Part shown: positions 38,484 to 47,285 of the stretch, piece by piece
How the letters are laid out: every line of letters begins with the position of its first letter
Position numbering within the stretch: the first letter of the stretch is position 1
NCBI RefSeq assembly: GCF_002849855.1
Contig: NZ_CP018616.1
Location: 1,240,001 to 1,304,000 of the forward strand
Length of the DNA: 64,000 nucleotides
DNA from: Vibrio azureus
Lineage (GTDB): Bacteria; Pseudomonadota; Gammaproteobacteria; Enterobacterales; Vibrionaceae
Direction: 5' to 3'
Translations under genes and position numbers: made by a program
Notes under the pieces: generated by a model
What the model was told of the DNA's origin: nothing
Database searches by the model: none
What the model saw: only the letters and a program-made list of their open reading frames with translations

Positions 38484-38509
38484 CCCTGCCAATCTGGTAG
38501 GGTTTTTTT
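38484..38509 (+). terminator. Rho-independent terminator of pheST
   Basis: CCCTGCC (38484-38490) and GGTAGGG (38496-38502) with one wobble pair, then TTTTTTT. Confidence 0.9.
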
Positions 38510-38948
38510 ATAGTTATAGTCACTAAAATTGGCTGCAATTTGTCAGTTTGATTTTGTGAAAAATTGCGACAGTAAATGCGATTAAAGAGTGATTAAGAGT
38601 ATTTTTGAAACATAAAAACGATAAAAGTCGTAATAAAACGAATTTTAAAAAGCAAATTTGATATTTCTATTAAATAGTTTTATATCTTGCAGTTCTTCTT
38701 TTTGTGGGTCTTTAGTCTAAAAATTCCAAATTTGAATTACATTATTCTCTAATTTGTATATTATGCAGTACTTAAAACTTGCCCATTTTCCTTTTGTGGG
38801 TATATTAGGAAAGAAAAAAGTTGGCGAAAATCATAAGCTTGACATACACTTCCAAAAGTAAACCCGATATGTTGTTGAATTAGTAGGGTAAAACTGCTCT
38901 AGCGCTACTTTGGGTAGCATTGTTTAACATAGCTTTGAGGAAAGTTTT
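38510..38948. other. Long gap between pheT and ihfA
   Basis: About 440 bp, very A+T rich, no ORF. It contains a 10-bp direct repeat TTTTGTGGGT at 38700-38709 and 38792-38801. Because ihfA is cut off from pheST by a terminator, its promoter must be here. IHF self-regulates in E. coli and such A+T-rich tracts suit IHF binding, but no precise site is claimed. Confidence 0.5.
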
Positions 38949-39245
38949 ATGGCGCTCACAAAAGCCGAACTTGCAGAAAACCTGTTTGAAAAATTGGGAT
39001 TTAGTAAACGGGACGCCAAGGAAACGGTGGAAGTGTTCTTCGAAGAGATTCGTAAAGCACTAGAAAGCGGCGAACAGGTAAAACTGTCAGGTTTTGGTAA
39101 TTTTGACCTTCGTGACAAGAATGAGAGACCTGGTCGTAACCCGAAGACGGGTGAAGATATTCCAATTACTGCTCGACGTGTAGTGACGTTCCGTCCTGGA
39201 CAGAAGCTTAAGGCAAGAGTTGAAAATCTCTCCCAAAAGCAGTAA
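38949..39245 (+). CDS. ihfA: Integration host factor alpha subunit
   Basis: 98 residues of the HU/IHF fold, alpha type. It begins [30 protein letters not shown], and the DNA-wrapping arm carries [27 protein letters not shown] with the intercalating Pro in NPKTGE. It pairs with IhfB to bend DNA sharply at promoters and recombination sites. TGAGGAAAGTTTT precedes the ATG. It has its own upstream region and terminator. Confidence 0.98.
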   Translation: MALTKAELAENLFEKLGFSKRDAKETVEVFFEEIRKALESGEQVKLSGFGNFDLRDKNERPGRNPKTGEDIPITARRVVTFRPGQKLKARVENLSQKQ

Positions 39246-39259
39246 TTCATATTGATTAA

Positions 39260-39293
39260 AGAGACCATGACTTGTCGTGGTCTCTTATTTTTT
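39260..39293 (+). terminator. Rho-independent terminator of ihfA
   Basis: AGAGACCA (39260-39267) and TGGTCTCT (39278-39285), a perfect stem, followed by TATTTTTT. Confidence 0.9.
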
Positions 39294-39329
39294 GGGTCAG
39301 CCTGACATCAATGCGTCAATTCACCTTCA

Positions 39330-40103
39330 CTAGGCAGCTGCTAGGTGTGTTGTTAAATAAGGTTGCCAAGCCTGTTGATAAAGATCTTTCGATTGGTTCC
39401 GTATTTTATCAATAGAAGCCAATTCCAGTTCACTCATCGGACGGCTCTCCAACATTGCCTTGCGTTCTATATCTTGTATCTTTTTGTATAAATCATGTTC
39501 TGGTCCACTTTTGACATCTGCAATTGCTTTTAAGTGAAGCTGAACTTCTGCAACAAGATTACTATTGGGTAAACGTACCAGCAGGTTCAAATCTCTATAG
39601 CCTGACTTCTTAGGTTTTTTGAAACGGTTCTTAACGTTGATAATCGATGTTTCGCGTTCTAGCGTTTCATAGACAGCCATCAAACTTGCTACGTCTCGTG
39701 CAACAATAGTCGCTCTTGCTAAGTCTGTAATTCTCTCTACTTGACCATCCAATTCGTAATTGATTTTGTCTTGTGCGCGGCGTTTTGATTTAACTCCAGC
39801 AAAATAAGGCTCTGAGTGGGTAAGCAATGCTGTCGTTTTGCAGATGGTTTCAAGTTCTAATTGAGCCTGATGTGCTTTTTGATACAGCACATCAAAATCA
39901 TTATAGGGCTGAATAGGGTTAGATTGAATAGGTTTGATAGCATATAGACCACTGAGGTTATGCTTGAATGATTGGGAACAAACTTGATCTGAACTGTTTA
40001 AAGCGCCCTGTTTGCTCTCTGGGGTATTAGGAAGCGCGGCGAATGCAGGTGCACGGCTGAGTACTAAAAGCATCAATGCGGTAGTACGAAAAAATAAGCT
40101 CAT
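39330..40103 (-). CDS. Exported RelA/SpoT-fold nucleotidyltransferase-like protein
   Basis: 257 residues with a signal peptide (hydrophobic 7-17, cut near AFA-AL) and then a RelA/SpoT synthetase-like domain. Visible motifs are GVKSKRRAQDKI (105-114, the R/K-x-K substrate loop), ITDLARATIV (D127xxR130), KKPKKSGYRDLNLLV (G168-Y169-R170-D171), VAEVQLHLK (E186-V-Q188) and PEHDLYKKI (202-209). These are the positions that bind ATP and the acceptor in (p)ppGpp synthetases, and all seem kept. Export of such an enzyme makes little sense for the stringent response and suggests a secreted toxin or effector. The stop is close to the ihfA terminator. Function unproven. Confidence 0.78.
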   Translation of the reverse strand: MSLFFRTTALMLLVLSRAPAFAALPNTPESKQGALNSSDQVCSQSFKHNLSGLYAIKPIQSNPIQPYNDFDVLYQKAHQAQLELETICKTTALLTHSEPYFAGVKSKRRAQDKINYELDGQVERITDLARATIVARDVASLMAVYETLERETSIINVKNRFKKPKKSGYRDLNLLVRLPNSNLVAEVQLHLKAIADVKSGPEHDLYKKIQDIERKAMLESRPMSELELASIDKIRNQSKDLYQQAWQPYLTTHLAAA

Positions 40104-40592
40104 TCACTCTCCTTAACTTGCTTACACTGAAAAAATGAATAGTCAAAAGTTACTCAGTTTTTGCAAATCAGGCTTATACCTAAGTTTCCTCTAGGTTACT
40201 TGGGTATACCTAATTTATGGGGGCTAAGTGCTCAAACCCAATACTCATTCTTTCTGATTATTCCACTATGTGATGGTTCTCTAACTTTAAAGAGGACTGA
40301 CATTATTTGAAGCCCTTATCTACTTTTCTCAAACCGTCGCTAGAGAAGGTTTTGCCACAAGTTTGAGTTCTGACTCACATTAACATCTCATTATTAACTC
40401 AAGATGAACAACGTAGACAAAATAGAAAAATACGTTAACCTAATGATACGTAAGCGTCCCCCAAGTTCTCTTGGTGTACTTTGTTACAACGCAATGTTGT
40501 GCCGATCAATGAGATGGGAATCATTATTATTCGAGGTATCACCTTCCCCCTTGTAAGGACGCCTGTTGAGAATTATTTAAAGTTGAGCAAAT
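40104..40592. other. Gap between RelA/SpoT-like gene and tpm
   Basis: About 490 bp without a gene. It carries a compact palindromic repeat copy at 40175-40208. The remaining sequence shows no ORF or recognisable regulatory motif. The ribosome site before tpm is weak (AGTTGAGC). Confidence 0.5.
40175..40208. repeat. Minimal palindromic copy of the dispersed repeat
   Basis: TATACCTAAGT and ACTTGGGTATA form inverted arms at the two ends of a 34-bp unit. These are the outermost ends of the long repeat brought together, with the middle missing. Confidence 0.7.
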
Positions 40593-41249
40593 ATGAGAGA
40601 TCAAGAATTCTGGCATAATAAGTGGGCAAGTAATCAAATCGGCTTCCATTTAGGTGATGTAAACCCGTTACTCATCGAATTTTGGCACCATCTTCAACCC
40701 AAACGGGAAGAGCAGGTTTTGGTTCCTCTATGTGGTAAATCTGAAGATTTGGTTTGGTTGGCGTCGAAACATAACGACGTTTGCGGAGTAGAATTGAGCC
40801 AAATTGCAGTTAGGGCGTTTTTTGCTGAGCACTTCTACACTCCAACCGTGATTCCAATTAAGGGTAACTTGGAGCTGTATCAGTTTGATGAGCTTTCAAT
40901 ATATTGTGGTGATTTCTTTACGGCTCCGGTCGCAAAAGCAGATTTAGTTTACGATCGTGCAGCGTTAGTCGCGTTACCTCAAGAAATGAGGGCAGATTAT
41001 GTCAATAGGCTTACACAATTGCTCAATCCTGGCGGCCGTATTTTATTGATCACGTTAGATTACCCTCAAGATGAGATGGCAGGCCCACCGTTTAGTGTAC
41101 CGGGGGGTGAGGTAAGTGAACTGTTTAAGGGTTATAAAATTACCTGTTTAACCGTGAATGGCGCAGACAAACATCATCCTAAAATAGCGAAGAAAGGTTT
41201 GAGCCGATTTTCTGAAGAAGTCTACCTTATTGAAGATCTTCGCTCATAA
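40593..41249 (+). CDS. tpm: Thiopurine S-methyltransferase
   Basis: 218 residues, normal for bacterial TPMT. It starts with [30 protein letters not shown], the family opening. The SAM site is [28 protein letters not shown], and [19 protein letters not shown] and [20 protein letters not shown] follow in the usual places. In bacteria it methylates tellurite or selenite and thiopurines. Cytoplasmic, single gene. No metalloid-resistance genes nearby. Confidence 0.96.
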   Translation: MRDQEFWHNKWASNQIGFHLGDVNPLLIEFWHHLQPKREEQVLVPLCGKSEDLVWLASKHNDVCGVELSQIAVRAFFAEHFYTPTVIPIKGNLELYQFDELSIYCGDFFTAPVAKADLVYDRAALVALPQEMRADYVNRLTQLLNPGGRILLITLDYPQDEMAGPPFSVPGGEVSELFKGYKITCLTVNGADKHHPKIAKKGLSRFSEEVYLIEDLRS

Positions 41250-41315
41250 ACACTGAACCTGCTTGGCAAGCGTGGTCAAGCAGGCCAAAAGTGTTGCTTA
41301 ATAGTGTTGATGAAT

Positions 41316-41496
41316 ACTGAGCCGACTTCTTACGTCAGACAACCGTTCTTCTTACAAAAATAAGAAATAGAATACTATTCCACTTCGTTGTCTTCCTTGA
41401 ATTCAGCTCAGTGACCTCGCTCTGAATCAAGCATCTTGAGGTCACTTGGGTATATCTAGCTCGTACCGCTGAACACAGCATCTTGAATTTACTTGG
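41316..41496. repeat. Composite intergenic repeat region after tpm
   Basis: It holds a 28-bp motif (ACTGAGCCGACTTCTTACG and on, 41316-41343) found again at 46753-46780 with one change. Then come two end-fragments of the dispersed palindromic repeat: 41431-41454, ending TTGAGGTCACTTGGGTATA, and 41477-41496, CATCTTGAATTTACTTGG. Together these fill most of the 273-bp gap between tpm and purT. Confidence 0.65.
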
Positions 41497-41522
41497 TTAA
41501 AGAAGGTTCAGCGGTTCATCAA

Positions 41523-42698
41523 TTAATATTCAATACGAACTTGCGCAGCACTCTCAATCGCATCTTTGATTGCGCTTTCAAGACTATCACGGCGCGTTAA
41601 GACAACACCAAGTCGTCGACGCCCTGAAATATCTGGTTTAGCAAACAATCTTAATTGAGTTTGCGGTTTGGCTAAAGCTTTGGCTAAGTTATCAAACTGT
41701 AGGTCTTCTGATTGACCTTCTCCGAGTACAACAGCTGAAGCTGATGGGCCAAATTGAGTGATCTTATGGACGGGCATTTTGGTGAACGCACGAACGTGAA
41801 GCGCGAACTCAGACATATCTTGTGAAATCATTGTAACCATACCGGTATCATGTGGACGTGGTGAAACTTCGTTGAAGAACACATGATCGCCTTTAACAAA
41901 CAATTCCACCCCAAATAACCCATAACCGCCAAGTGCGTTTACGACTTTTTCCGCAGCGTATTCGGCGGCCTTGCGCGCATTATCTGACATGACTTGTGGC
42001 TGCCATGATTCACGATAGTCTCCATCTTCCTGGCGATGACCAATAGGAGCACAGAAATGCACGCCGTCGACCGCTTTAACAGTAAGAAGGGTAATTTCAT
42101 AATCAAAGTCAACGAAGCCTTCGACGATGACTCGTCCAGCTCCAGTTCGACCTCCCTGTTGAGCGTATTCCCAAGCTTTGTTGATGTCTTCTGCTGTTTT
42201 AATGACACTCTGCCCTTTACCAGAAGAGCTCATTACAGGCTTAACCACACAAGGGGTACCGACAAAGTCGACTGCTGATTTAAAGTCATCAAAATTATCA
42301 GCAAATTGGTAAGGTGAAGTGTTTAGCTCAAGTTCTTCAGAGGCTAATCGACGAATACCTTCACGATTCATGGTAAGTTTTGTTGCTCGCGCGGTTGGAA
42401 CAACGTTTATCCCTTTTTCTTCGAGTTCAACTAATTTATCGGTGGCGATGGCTTCGATTTCAGGCACAACGTAGGCGGGTTGTTCGTGCATGATGATTTC
42501 TTCTAAAGCTTGGCCATCGAGCATATCGATGACGTAGCTACGGTGGGCGACTTGCATTGCAGGTGCATCCGCATAGCGATCGCATGCAATCACTTCTAAA
42601 CCAAGCCTTTGACATTCTATCGCCACTTCTTTTCCGAGCTCACCAGAGCCTAAAAGTAAAACACGTGTTGCATGGGGGCGTGTTGCAGTACCGAACAT
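41523..42698 (-). CDS. purT: Formate-dependent phosphoribosylglycinamide formyltransferase
   Basis: 391 residues, an ATP-grasp enzyme forming formyl-GAR from GAR, ATP and formate in purine synthesis, the folate-free alternative to PurN. The N-domain has [21 protein letters not shown]. The ATP-grasp core has [17 protein letters not shown] and [21 protein letters not shown], and the Mg site is [15 protein letters not shown]. Length equals E. coli PurT (392). The upstream region carries a strong PurR box overlapping the -35 element, so repression by purines is expected. Monocistronic. Confidence 0.97.
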   Translation of the reverse strand: MFGTATRPHATRVLLLGSGELGKEVAIECQRLGLEVIACDRYADAPAMQVAHRSYVIDMLDGQALEEIIMHEQPAYVVPEIEAIATDKLVELEEKGINVVPTARATKLTMNREGIRRLASEELELNTSPYQFADNFDDFKSAVDFVGTPCVVKPVMSSSGKGQSVIKTAEDINKAWEYAQQGGRTGAGRVIVEGFVDFDYEITLLTVKAVDGVHFCAPIGHRQEDGDYRESWQPQVMSDNARKAAEYAAEKVVNALGGYGLFGVELFVKGDHVFFNEVSPRPHDTGMVTMISQDMSEFALHVRAFTKMPVHKITQFGPSASAVVLGEGQSEDLQFDNLAKALAKPQTQLRLFAKPDISGRRRLGVVLTRRDSLESAIKDAIESAAQVRIEY

Positions 42699-42743
42699 AG
42701 CATTACCTTAAAAATTAGAATGATGTGAGATGATTGAGAACGG

Positions 42744-42781
42744 ATAATACTGTATTTAATTAATGAGGCAAACGTTTGCTA
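42744..42781 (-). promoter_or_regulatory. purT promoter with PurR operator
   Basis: On the minus strand: -35 TTGCCT (42766-42771), a 16-bp spacer, -10 TATTAT (42744-42749). The palindrome GCAAACGTTTGC (42768-42779) matches the PurR consensus core and covers the -35, the textbook arrangement for repression. The purT ATG is about 45 bp downstream of the -10. Confidence 0.85.
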
Positions 42782-42791
42782 CGTTTTTTTG

Positions 42792-42917
42792 ATGCTGTCG
42801 TTGCTCATTCCTGAAGATAAAGATTGGGATGATCCAGATAACAACTTCTATGAGATTACTCGTGTTGTGAATTTAGCGCTTAAAAGAGCAGCACAAAGAT
42901 TAACTGAGTTTTTATAA
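42792..42917 (+). CDS. Short ORF or gene remnant
   Basis: 41 codons from an ATG without a ribosome site. The product contains IPEDKDWDDPDNNFYEITRV and a helical, basic end, and its stop lies directly before a perfect terminator hairpin. The coding look of its C-terminal part suggests the tail of a lost gene, or a small protein; I do not recognise it. It runs away from the PurR box, so a divergent start there is possible. Confidence 0.35.
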   Translation: MLSLLIPEDKDWDDPDNNFYEITRVVNLALKRAAQRLTEFL

Positions 42918-42918
42918 T

Positions 42919-42947
42919 AAGAAGAGCCCAATGAATGGGCTCTTCTT
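42919..42947. terminator. Bidirectional terminator between 42792 ORF and cdd
   Basis: AAGAAGAGCCCA and TGGGCTCTTCTT, a perfect 12-bp stem with a 5-nt loop. It has A-rich and T-rich sides, so it can serve cdd (minus) and the short ORF (plus). Confidence 0.85.
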
Positions 42948-43011
42948 AGTTCACAATTTAATCAAGCCTGCAACTTACAACAGCAAAACGCTGACAAACA
43001 TTAATCGCACT

Positions 43012-43899
43012 TTAGACATTAACAAAACTGACTGGAATGTCTGGATTTAATGCTTCGATAGTAGATTGAGTTTCAGCAAGGTGGCTGATTTTACCTTGAG
43101 CATTTTCAGCTAGAGCGACCGCTTTGATGCCATCAAATTTTAGGCCAGCCAGCATAATTTGGCTCAGCGCGACCTGTAAAGGAGGTAGACTTGGGTTAAA
43201 TGCAGCATTTTCGGCATAAGCGCCTAAGAACACACGACCACAGGCCATCTCAATGGCAAGGCCACTGAAGTTGTTTGTGTAAGGAGCGTGGCTCATGTTC
43301 ATCGCATCTACCGCTTTCTCAAGCAGTATATTATCGTCTTTAAAAGTAAAGGAATGCACGACCTCTGACATCAAGCCTGATTCTATGCCTAAATCGTTCG
43401 GCCCAAATGCTTCAGGTAGGTAATCGTGAAGTCGTTTTTCGTCACTATCTGGAAGTTGCACTTTGAGGTTTTTAGCCGTTGAGATTTCGTTCATAAACTG
43501 ACGGCAATGACCACAAGGGCTGAAGTTGATGGTGATGTCAGTTAAACCACGCTCACCTTTCATCCAAGCGTGGCTTATTGCAGACTGTTCTGCGTGCACG
43601 GTTTGACCAAGCTGAACTCCAAATAATTCCATGTTAGCGCCGAAATAAAGGTTTCCTGATAAACCTCGAGCGATTGCTCCGACATAGAAATTAGAAATAG
43701 GGGCATAGGAAAAAGCAGCGGCGATAGGGAGAAGAGCAAGACGAAGCTCTTTATCGGATAGGTGAGTTAAAGAAAGTAATTGCTCAAACTGCTTTTTGGA
43801 AATAGTTGCATCAAAATCGTTGGATTGAACGATCGGAGCAAGGTGGCTAGAAAGTGGCTCAGGAATATTTGCTAATGCCTGTTCAACGCGACTATTCAT
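43012..43899 (-). CDS. cdd: Cytidine deaminase
   Basis: 295 residues, the long two-domain form seen in E. coli. It deaminates cytidine and deoxycytidine to uridine and deoxyuridine in pyrimidine salvage. The N-terminal catalytic domain has [12 protein letters not shown] (His-Ala-Glu) and [10 protein letters not shown] (PCxxC), giving the zinc ligands and catalytic Glu. The C-terminal domain lacks them and serves the dimer. TCCAAGGACTCCA precedes the ATG. An upstream CRP-like site fits the known CRP/CytR control of cdd. It is followed by a strong terminator. Confidence 0.97.
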   Translation of the reverse strand: MNSRVEQALANIPEPLSSHLAPIVQSNDFDATISKKQFEQLLSLTHLSDKELRLALLPIAAAFSYAPISNFYVGAIARGLSGNLYFGANMELFGVQLGQTVHAEQSAISHAWMKGERGLTDITINFSPCGHCRQFMNEISTAKNLKVQLPDSDEKRLHDYLPEAFGPNDLGIESGLMSEVVHSFTFKDDNILLEKAVDAMNMSHAPYTNNFSGLAIEMACGRVFLGAYAENAAFNPSLPPLQVALSQIMLAGLKFDGIKAVALAENAQGKISHLAETQSTIEALNPDIPVSFVNV

Positions 43900-43953
43900 T
43901 TGGAGTCCTTGTTAGTGCATGGAAGGATATTCTAGGCGATGAAACAGAAAAAT

Positions 43954-43971
43954 CCGTGATTAAGATCACGC
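43954..43971. promoter_or_regulatory. CRP-like site upstream of cdd
   Basis: GTGA (43956-43959), a 6-bp spacer, TCAC (43966-43969), the CRP core palindrome, centred about 63 bp upstream of the cdd start codon. In E. coli, cdd is activated by CRP and repressed through CytR. Confidence 0.65.
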
Positions 43972-44049
43972 TAATGTTTGTAAATATTTTCTATGTTACA
44001 TAATTAGAGGCACTTCACACATGTTCGCTACTTTGCGTTTGGTTACGGT

Positions 44050-44727
44050 TTACTGAGATAGCCAAACGGCAAGACCAAAAATACTTGGAGCAAGCACTGA
44101 CGTGATAATGCCACACAAAACTAAGGCAAGAGAGGAATAAGCAGCATCAGAAGGTTGTTTTTCTGCACAAGTTGCGGTACCTAATGCATGCGATACTGTC
44201 CCCATGGTTAAGCCCCGAGCAATTGGGTGTTTGATCCCGATTAAATTAAATATTGGATAGGCGAGTATGGCACCAAATAGACCAACAATTAATACAAGAA
44301 TGGCAGCTATAGCCGCTTCTCCTCCCAAATGACGTGATACTTCCATCGCTATTGGAGTGGTGACTGATTTACTGATAAGGCTGGCAATTAAGCCGATATC
44401 TGCTTTGAAGGCCACGGCAATCAAAGTCGCAGTGATCATCGACATAACACTACCTAAAGTGCAGGCTAACAGGATGATTCGCCATTTAGATTTGATTTGT
44501 GGTAGCTGTTCATACAAAGGATAAGCCAGAGCAACAACGGCAGGTTGCAGTAAGTCACTGAGCCAGCGGTTGTCATGATAGTAAGTTTCATAAGGGATAT
44601 GAAAGTAGAGCAAGATCGGAATCAAAACCACTAGACTCATCAAAAGTGGGTTAGCAAACGGTTTGTTGATCTTTATTGCAATATGACGAGCAGTAAAGAA
44701 TACCAAAATGGTAACAAGTAACCACAT
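44050..44727 (-). CDS. yohK: LrgB/CidB-family membrane protein (YohK-like)
   Basis: 225 residues, six to seven hydrophobic segments. It shows the LrgB pattern: NPLLMSLVVLIPILLYF near the start, SVTTPIAMEVSRHLGG in the middle, and RGLTMGTVSHALGTATCAEK, the most conserved loop. The Lrg/Cid pair affects murein hydrolase activity and export of small molecules such as pyruvate in Gram-positives; the role in vibrios is unknown. It starts 1 nt after the yohJ stop, so the two are translationally coupled. Inner membrane. Confidence 0.9.
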   Translation of the reverse strand: MWLLVTILVFFTARHIAIKINKPFANPLLMSLVVLIPILLYFHIPYETYYHDNRWLSDLLQPAVVALAYPLYEQLPQIKSKWRIILLACTLGSVMSMITATLIAVAFKADIGLIASLISKSVTTPIAMEVSRHLGGEAAIAAILVLIVGLFGAILAYPIFNLIGIKHPIARGLTMGTVSHALGTATCAEKQPSDAAYSSLALVLCGIITSVLAPSIFGLAVWLSQ

Positions 44728-44728
44728 G

Positions 44729-45100
44729 TTAGCGATTATCCTTAAGCAAGTACTCTAATAACCAAGCCAAGCTGACTAAGACGATCAGTGACCCTCCTAT
44801 GGCACTTGCTAAAATCGGTAATGCATTATTAATCAGCATATCAAAATGTTGCATCAGACCGACACTGATTGGTACAAATAGCAGGATCATATAGCGAATG
44901 AATAGAGTTGCGCCAGGTTTGACCCATTCCGCTTTAATCACACCAAATACCATTGAGAAAAATAGCACCAGCATGCCAATAACACTTCCGGGAATAGAAG
45001 TGTTTGTTAGTGATTGAAGAAAATTACCGATGGCGAGTGCTCCGCTAATAATTAGCAGAGCAATCAGTAAATGAACCAGTTTTTTTAAGCGATGTTTCAT
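44729..45100 (-). CDS. yohJ: LrgA/CidA-family holin-like protein (YohJ-like)
   Basis: 123 residues from Met at 45100; a GTG at 45118 is possible. Four hydrophobic segments carry the CidA/LrgA core PGSVIGMLVLFFSMVFGVIKAEWVKPGATLFIRYMILLFVP. It is the small partner of the LrgB-like protein next to it, and the pair is usually expressed together. Its holin-like character is known only from Gram-positive members. sbcB lies upstream on the same strand with a gap of about 40 bp. Confidence 0.88.
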   Translation of the reverse strand: MKHRLKKLVHLLIALLIISGALAIGNFLQSLTNTSIPGSVIGMLVLFFSMVFGVIKAEWVKPGATLFIRYMILLFVPISVGLMQHFDMLINNALPILASAIGGSLIVLVSLAWLLEYLLKDNR

Positions 45101-45141
45101 GCCAAATACACTCAGCACCCTCGATTTTGTGTTGGAGGAAT

Positions 45142-46563
45142 CTAAGAAGCCAGACTTTCTACGTAACGATACACGGATTTGAGAAGCGCGATTTTCTTGT
45201 CGTCACTTTCATGTTCATGAACTAGGTTTTCTAAATTTAGCATGTAATCTTCAATCTGGCTTTCGAAGATTTCTCGGCAATGCTGTGCCCAACGTCGCTG
45301 CTCTTGCTCGTCCAATGTATTGGCGTAGTGCCTTGCACGATAACGGAACAGCAGCGGTTTTATACGCTTATCAGCAAACTCAATATCGAGTGCCGCTAGG
45401 TTATTGGGATCGGTTTCGCGAATGATGTCCATGGCGGCACGATCGGCAGGAGAGAAGAAGCCATCATAGAGTTGTGTGTCTACATCATCGCTTTTGGCAA
45501 ACTTTCGCTCGATTGAAAAGAGACGGATGAGTTTATCTCTAATTTCAGGGTTCTGGCGTAAAGTAGCAAGGTTACTTAGGCATTGCTGGCGATCAATACC
45601 AATGGACTCGGCGTTTTCTGCGGTGAGTGTTTTGGCCGGCGCTAAAATAGGGCACTTATTAAGGTGAACTAATTTGACAGGGACGGGTAACAAGTCACCA
45701 AGATCTTCTCGTTTTGTATAAAGGCGCTGTTGCAACTCATCAGCGGACAAGTCAAGTAAGGGCTGAGGATCCTTAGCGAGATCAACCGTGATCACCGCAT
45801 TATTGTTAGTAGGATGCCACGCGATTGGAACGATCCAACTCGTATATTGGCATTCCCGGCCCAACATGCCAGATACATGCATAAGCGGAGTCATATTGAC
45901 GATATCGATCAGCTCATTCAACTTACGTTTGTGACGCATAGAAAAGAAGTAGTCGAACAGCTTAGGTTGGGCCGCTTTAATCTTCTTGGCTAGTTCAATG
46001 GTCGCAACAACATCGGCCATCGCATCGTGTGCATTACTGTGTTCTATTCCATTCGCGACGGATAAATGTTCTAACTTAAAGCTGGTAAAGCCTTCATCGT
46101 TTTCAGGCCACTCGATGCCTTCAGGGCGTAATGCATGGCAGGCTCGCATAACATCAAGCAGATCCCAGCGTGAGTTGCCTTTTTGCCAACTCCAAGCATA
46201 CGGGTCGATAAAGTTACGGTAGCAAGTATATCGTGTAACTTCATCATCAAAGCGAATGCTATTGTAACCAAGGCTGGTGGTGTTTGGTTTAGAAAGTTCA
46301 GCATGGATCTTTGCGATAAATTCCGGTTCAGGTAAGCCATCTTTTAATGCTTTCTGAGGCGTAATACCAGTAATCAGAGCAGCCTCTGGGGAAGGCAAGT
46401 AATCAGCAGGAGGTTGGCAATAGATCACCAGTGGTTCGCCAATGATGTTGAAATTTTCATCAGTACGCACACCAGCAAATTGGCTTGGACGATCTTTTGC
46501 TGGGCTGGTTCCCCAAGTCTCGTAATCAAAGAAGAAGAATGTAGGCTGTTCGGTATTGTTCAT
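45142..46563 (-). CDS. sbcB: Exodeoxyribonuclease I
   Basis: 473 residues from Met at 46563 (AAGGA 5 nt upstream; a longer frame to 46593 has no better site), close to the 475 of E. coli. It degrades single-stranded DNA 3' to 5' in recombination and mismatch repair. The DEDD nuclease motifs are visible: FFFDYETWGTSPAKDRPSQFAG near the start (Exo I), GYNSIRFDDEVTRYTCYRN (Exo II) and HDAMADVVATIELAKK (Exo III). The extended SH3-like and C-terminal domains follow. It lies between a dispersed repeat and yohJK. Confidence 0.96.
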   Translation of the reverse strand: MNNTEQPTFFFFDYETWGTSPAKDRPSQFAGVRTDENFNIIGEPLVIYCQPPADYLPSPEAALITGITPQKALKDGLPEPEFIAKIHAELSKPNTTSLGYNSIRFDDEVTRYTCYRNFIDPYAWSWQKGNSRWDLLDVMRACHALRPEGIEWPENDEGFTSFKLEHLSVANGIEHSNAHDAMADVVATIELAKKIKAAQPKLFDYFFSMRHKRKLNELIDIVNMTPLMHVSGMLGRECQYTSWIVPIAWHPTNNNAVITVDLAKDPQPLLDLSADELQQRLYTKREDLGDLLPVPVKLVHLNKCPILAPAKTLTAENAESIGIDRQQCLSNLATLRQNPEIRDKLIRLFSIERKFAKSDDVDTQLYDGFFSPADRAAMDIIRETDPNNLAALDIEFADKRIKPLLFRYRARHYANTLDEQEQRRWAQHCREIFESQIEDYMLNLENLVHEHESDDKKIALLKSVYRYVESLAS

Positions 46564-46606
46564 GGGTTTCCTTTTTTGTTCGCTATTCTTCAAAGCTTAT
46601 CTTGTA

Positions 46607-46780
46607 TATACCCAAGTAACCTCAAAGTGCTGCGTTCAGCGAGATGACCTTAGTTCTCAGGCGCGGCATCGATTCGAAGATATAACGGTTCTACATTGAG
46701 AATCGTTAACAAAGTCTCAGAGTTAGGGTCGCTGGCCCTTTGGGAGCCTTTCACTGAGCCGACTTCTTGCGTCAGACAAC
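46607..46780. repeat. Long dispersed palindromic repeat upstream of sbcB
   Basis: It runs from TATACCCAAGTAACCTCAAA to GGCCCTTTGGGAGCC (46748), the reverse of the copy at 59184-59320, with most positions identical. Inner arms ACCTTAGTTCTCAG...CTCAGAGTTAGGGT and GAATCGTT form a large imperfect stem. The 28-bp motif at 46753-46780 (repeat of 41316-41343) follows at once. Confidence 0.8.
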
Positions 46781-46860
46781 TCAAATTTTGTAAGTGCTGC
46801 GTCCCACTTTAAGTCAGACAACCAGAGCATCACAGACAAGCAGCTAAAAGCCACAACAAA

Positions 46861-47033
46861 ACGAGCGGATATAGCGGCCCGACAGAACTGAATGACGGTG
46901 AAGGACTTATAGCAAAAATATCATCTAAAGAAAACATCACATTCAGAATTGGTGTCGATACAACGAAAAGAACAAACGTATTCTTGAAGGCAAGTATCTG
47001 ATCCCCAGCCTCAGCCTAAAGAATGCAAGGTAA
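46861..47033 (+). pseudogene. Remnant of a tyrosine integrase N-terminus (P4/DUF4102 type)
   Basis: One frame reads ELNDGEGLIAKISSKENITF to a stop at 46999. A shifted frame then gives ILEGKYLIPSLSLKNAR to a stop at 47031. Joined, they match the arm-binding domain of P4-family integrases (L-x-D-G-x-G-L-x-x-x-x-x-x-x-G-x-x-x-F, then L-G-x-Y-P-x-x-S-L-x-x-A-R). The catalytic domain is absent. It marks the site of a lost integrative element. Confidence 0.6.
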
Positions 47034-47285
47034 ACCCACAAAAGAATACAAAGTTTAAAGCGGCAAGAGGTAAATCAGAAGTTGCTCTGAATCAAACACC
47101 TAAAGATCGTTAAGGTATAGAATACGGGTTTGTGATTGATAACGCATTTATCATTGCAAGTCACAGTCGAATCCTAGCTTGAACCTAGATTTGTACGAGT
47201 GAAACAAACATAACTTCTTGATTCAGACTGATTACATGCTAGATTTAACATATTGGCAGATTTTATGGTTTATATGGAAATAACA
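47034..47285. other. Gap with decayed sequence before the coiled-coil gene
   Basis: About 250 bp with short open runs (such as NPQKNTKFKAARGKSEVALN) that may be further integrase debris but cannot be aligned with confidence. The promoter of the gene at 47286 should be here. Confidence 0.4.

Noticed and set aside
38810..38900. TTGACA promoter for ihfA
   Set aside because: TTGACA is present near 38840 but no -10 lies at 16-18 bp; the nearest TATG-like run is too far.
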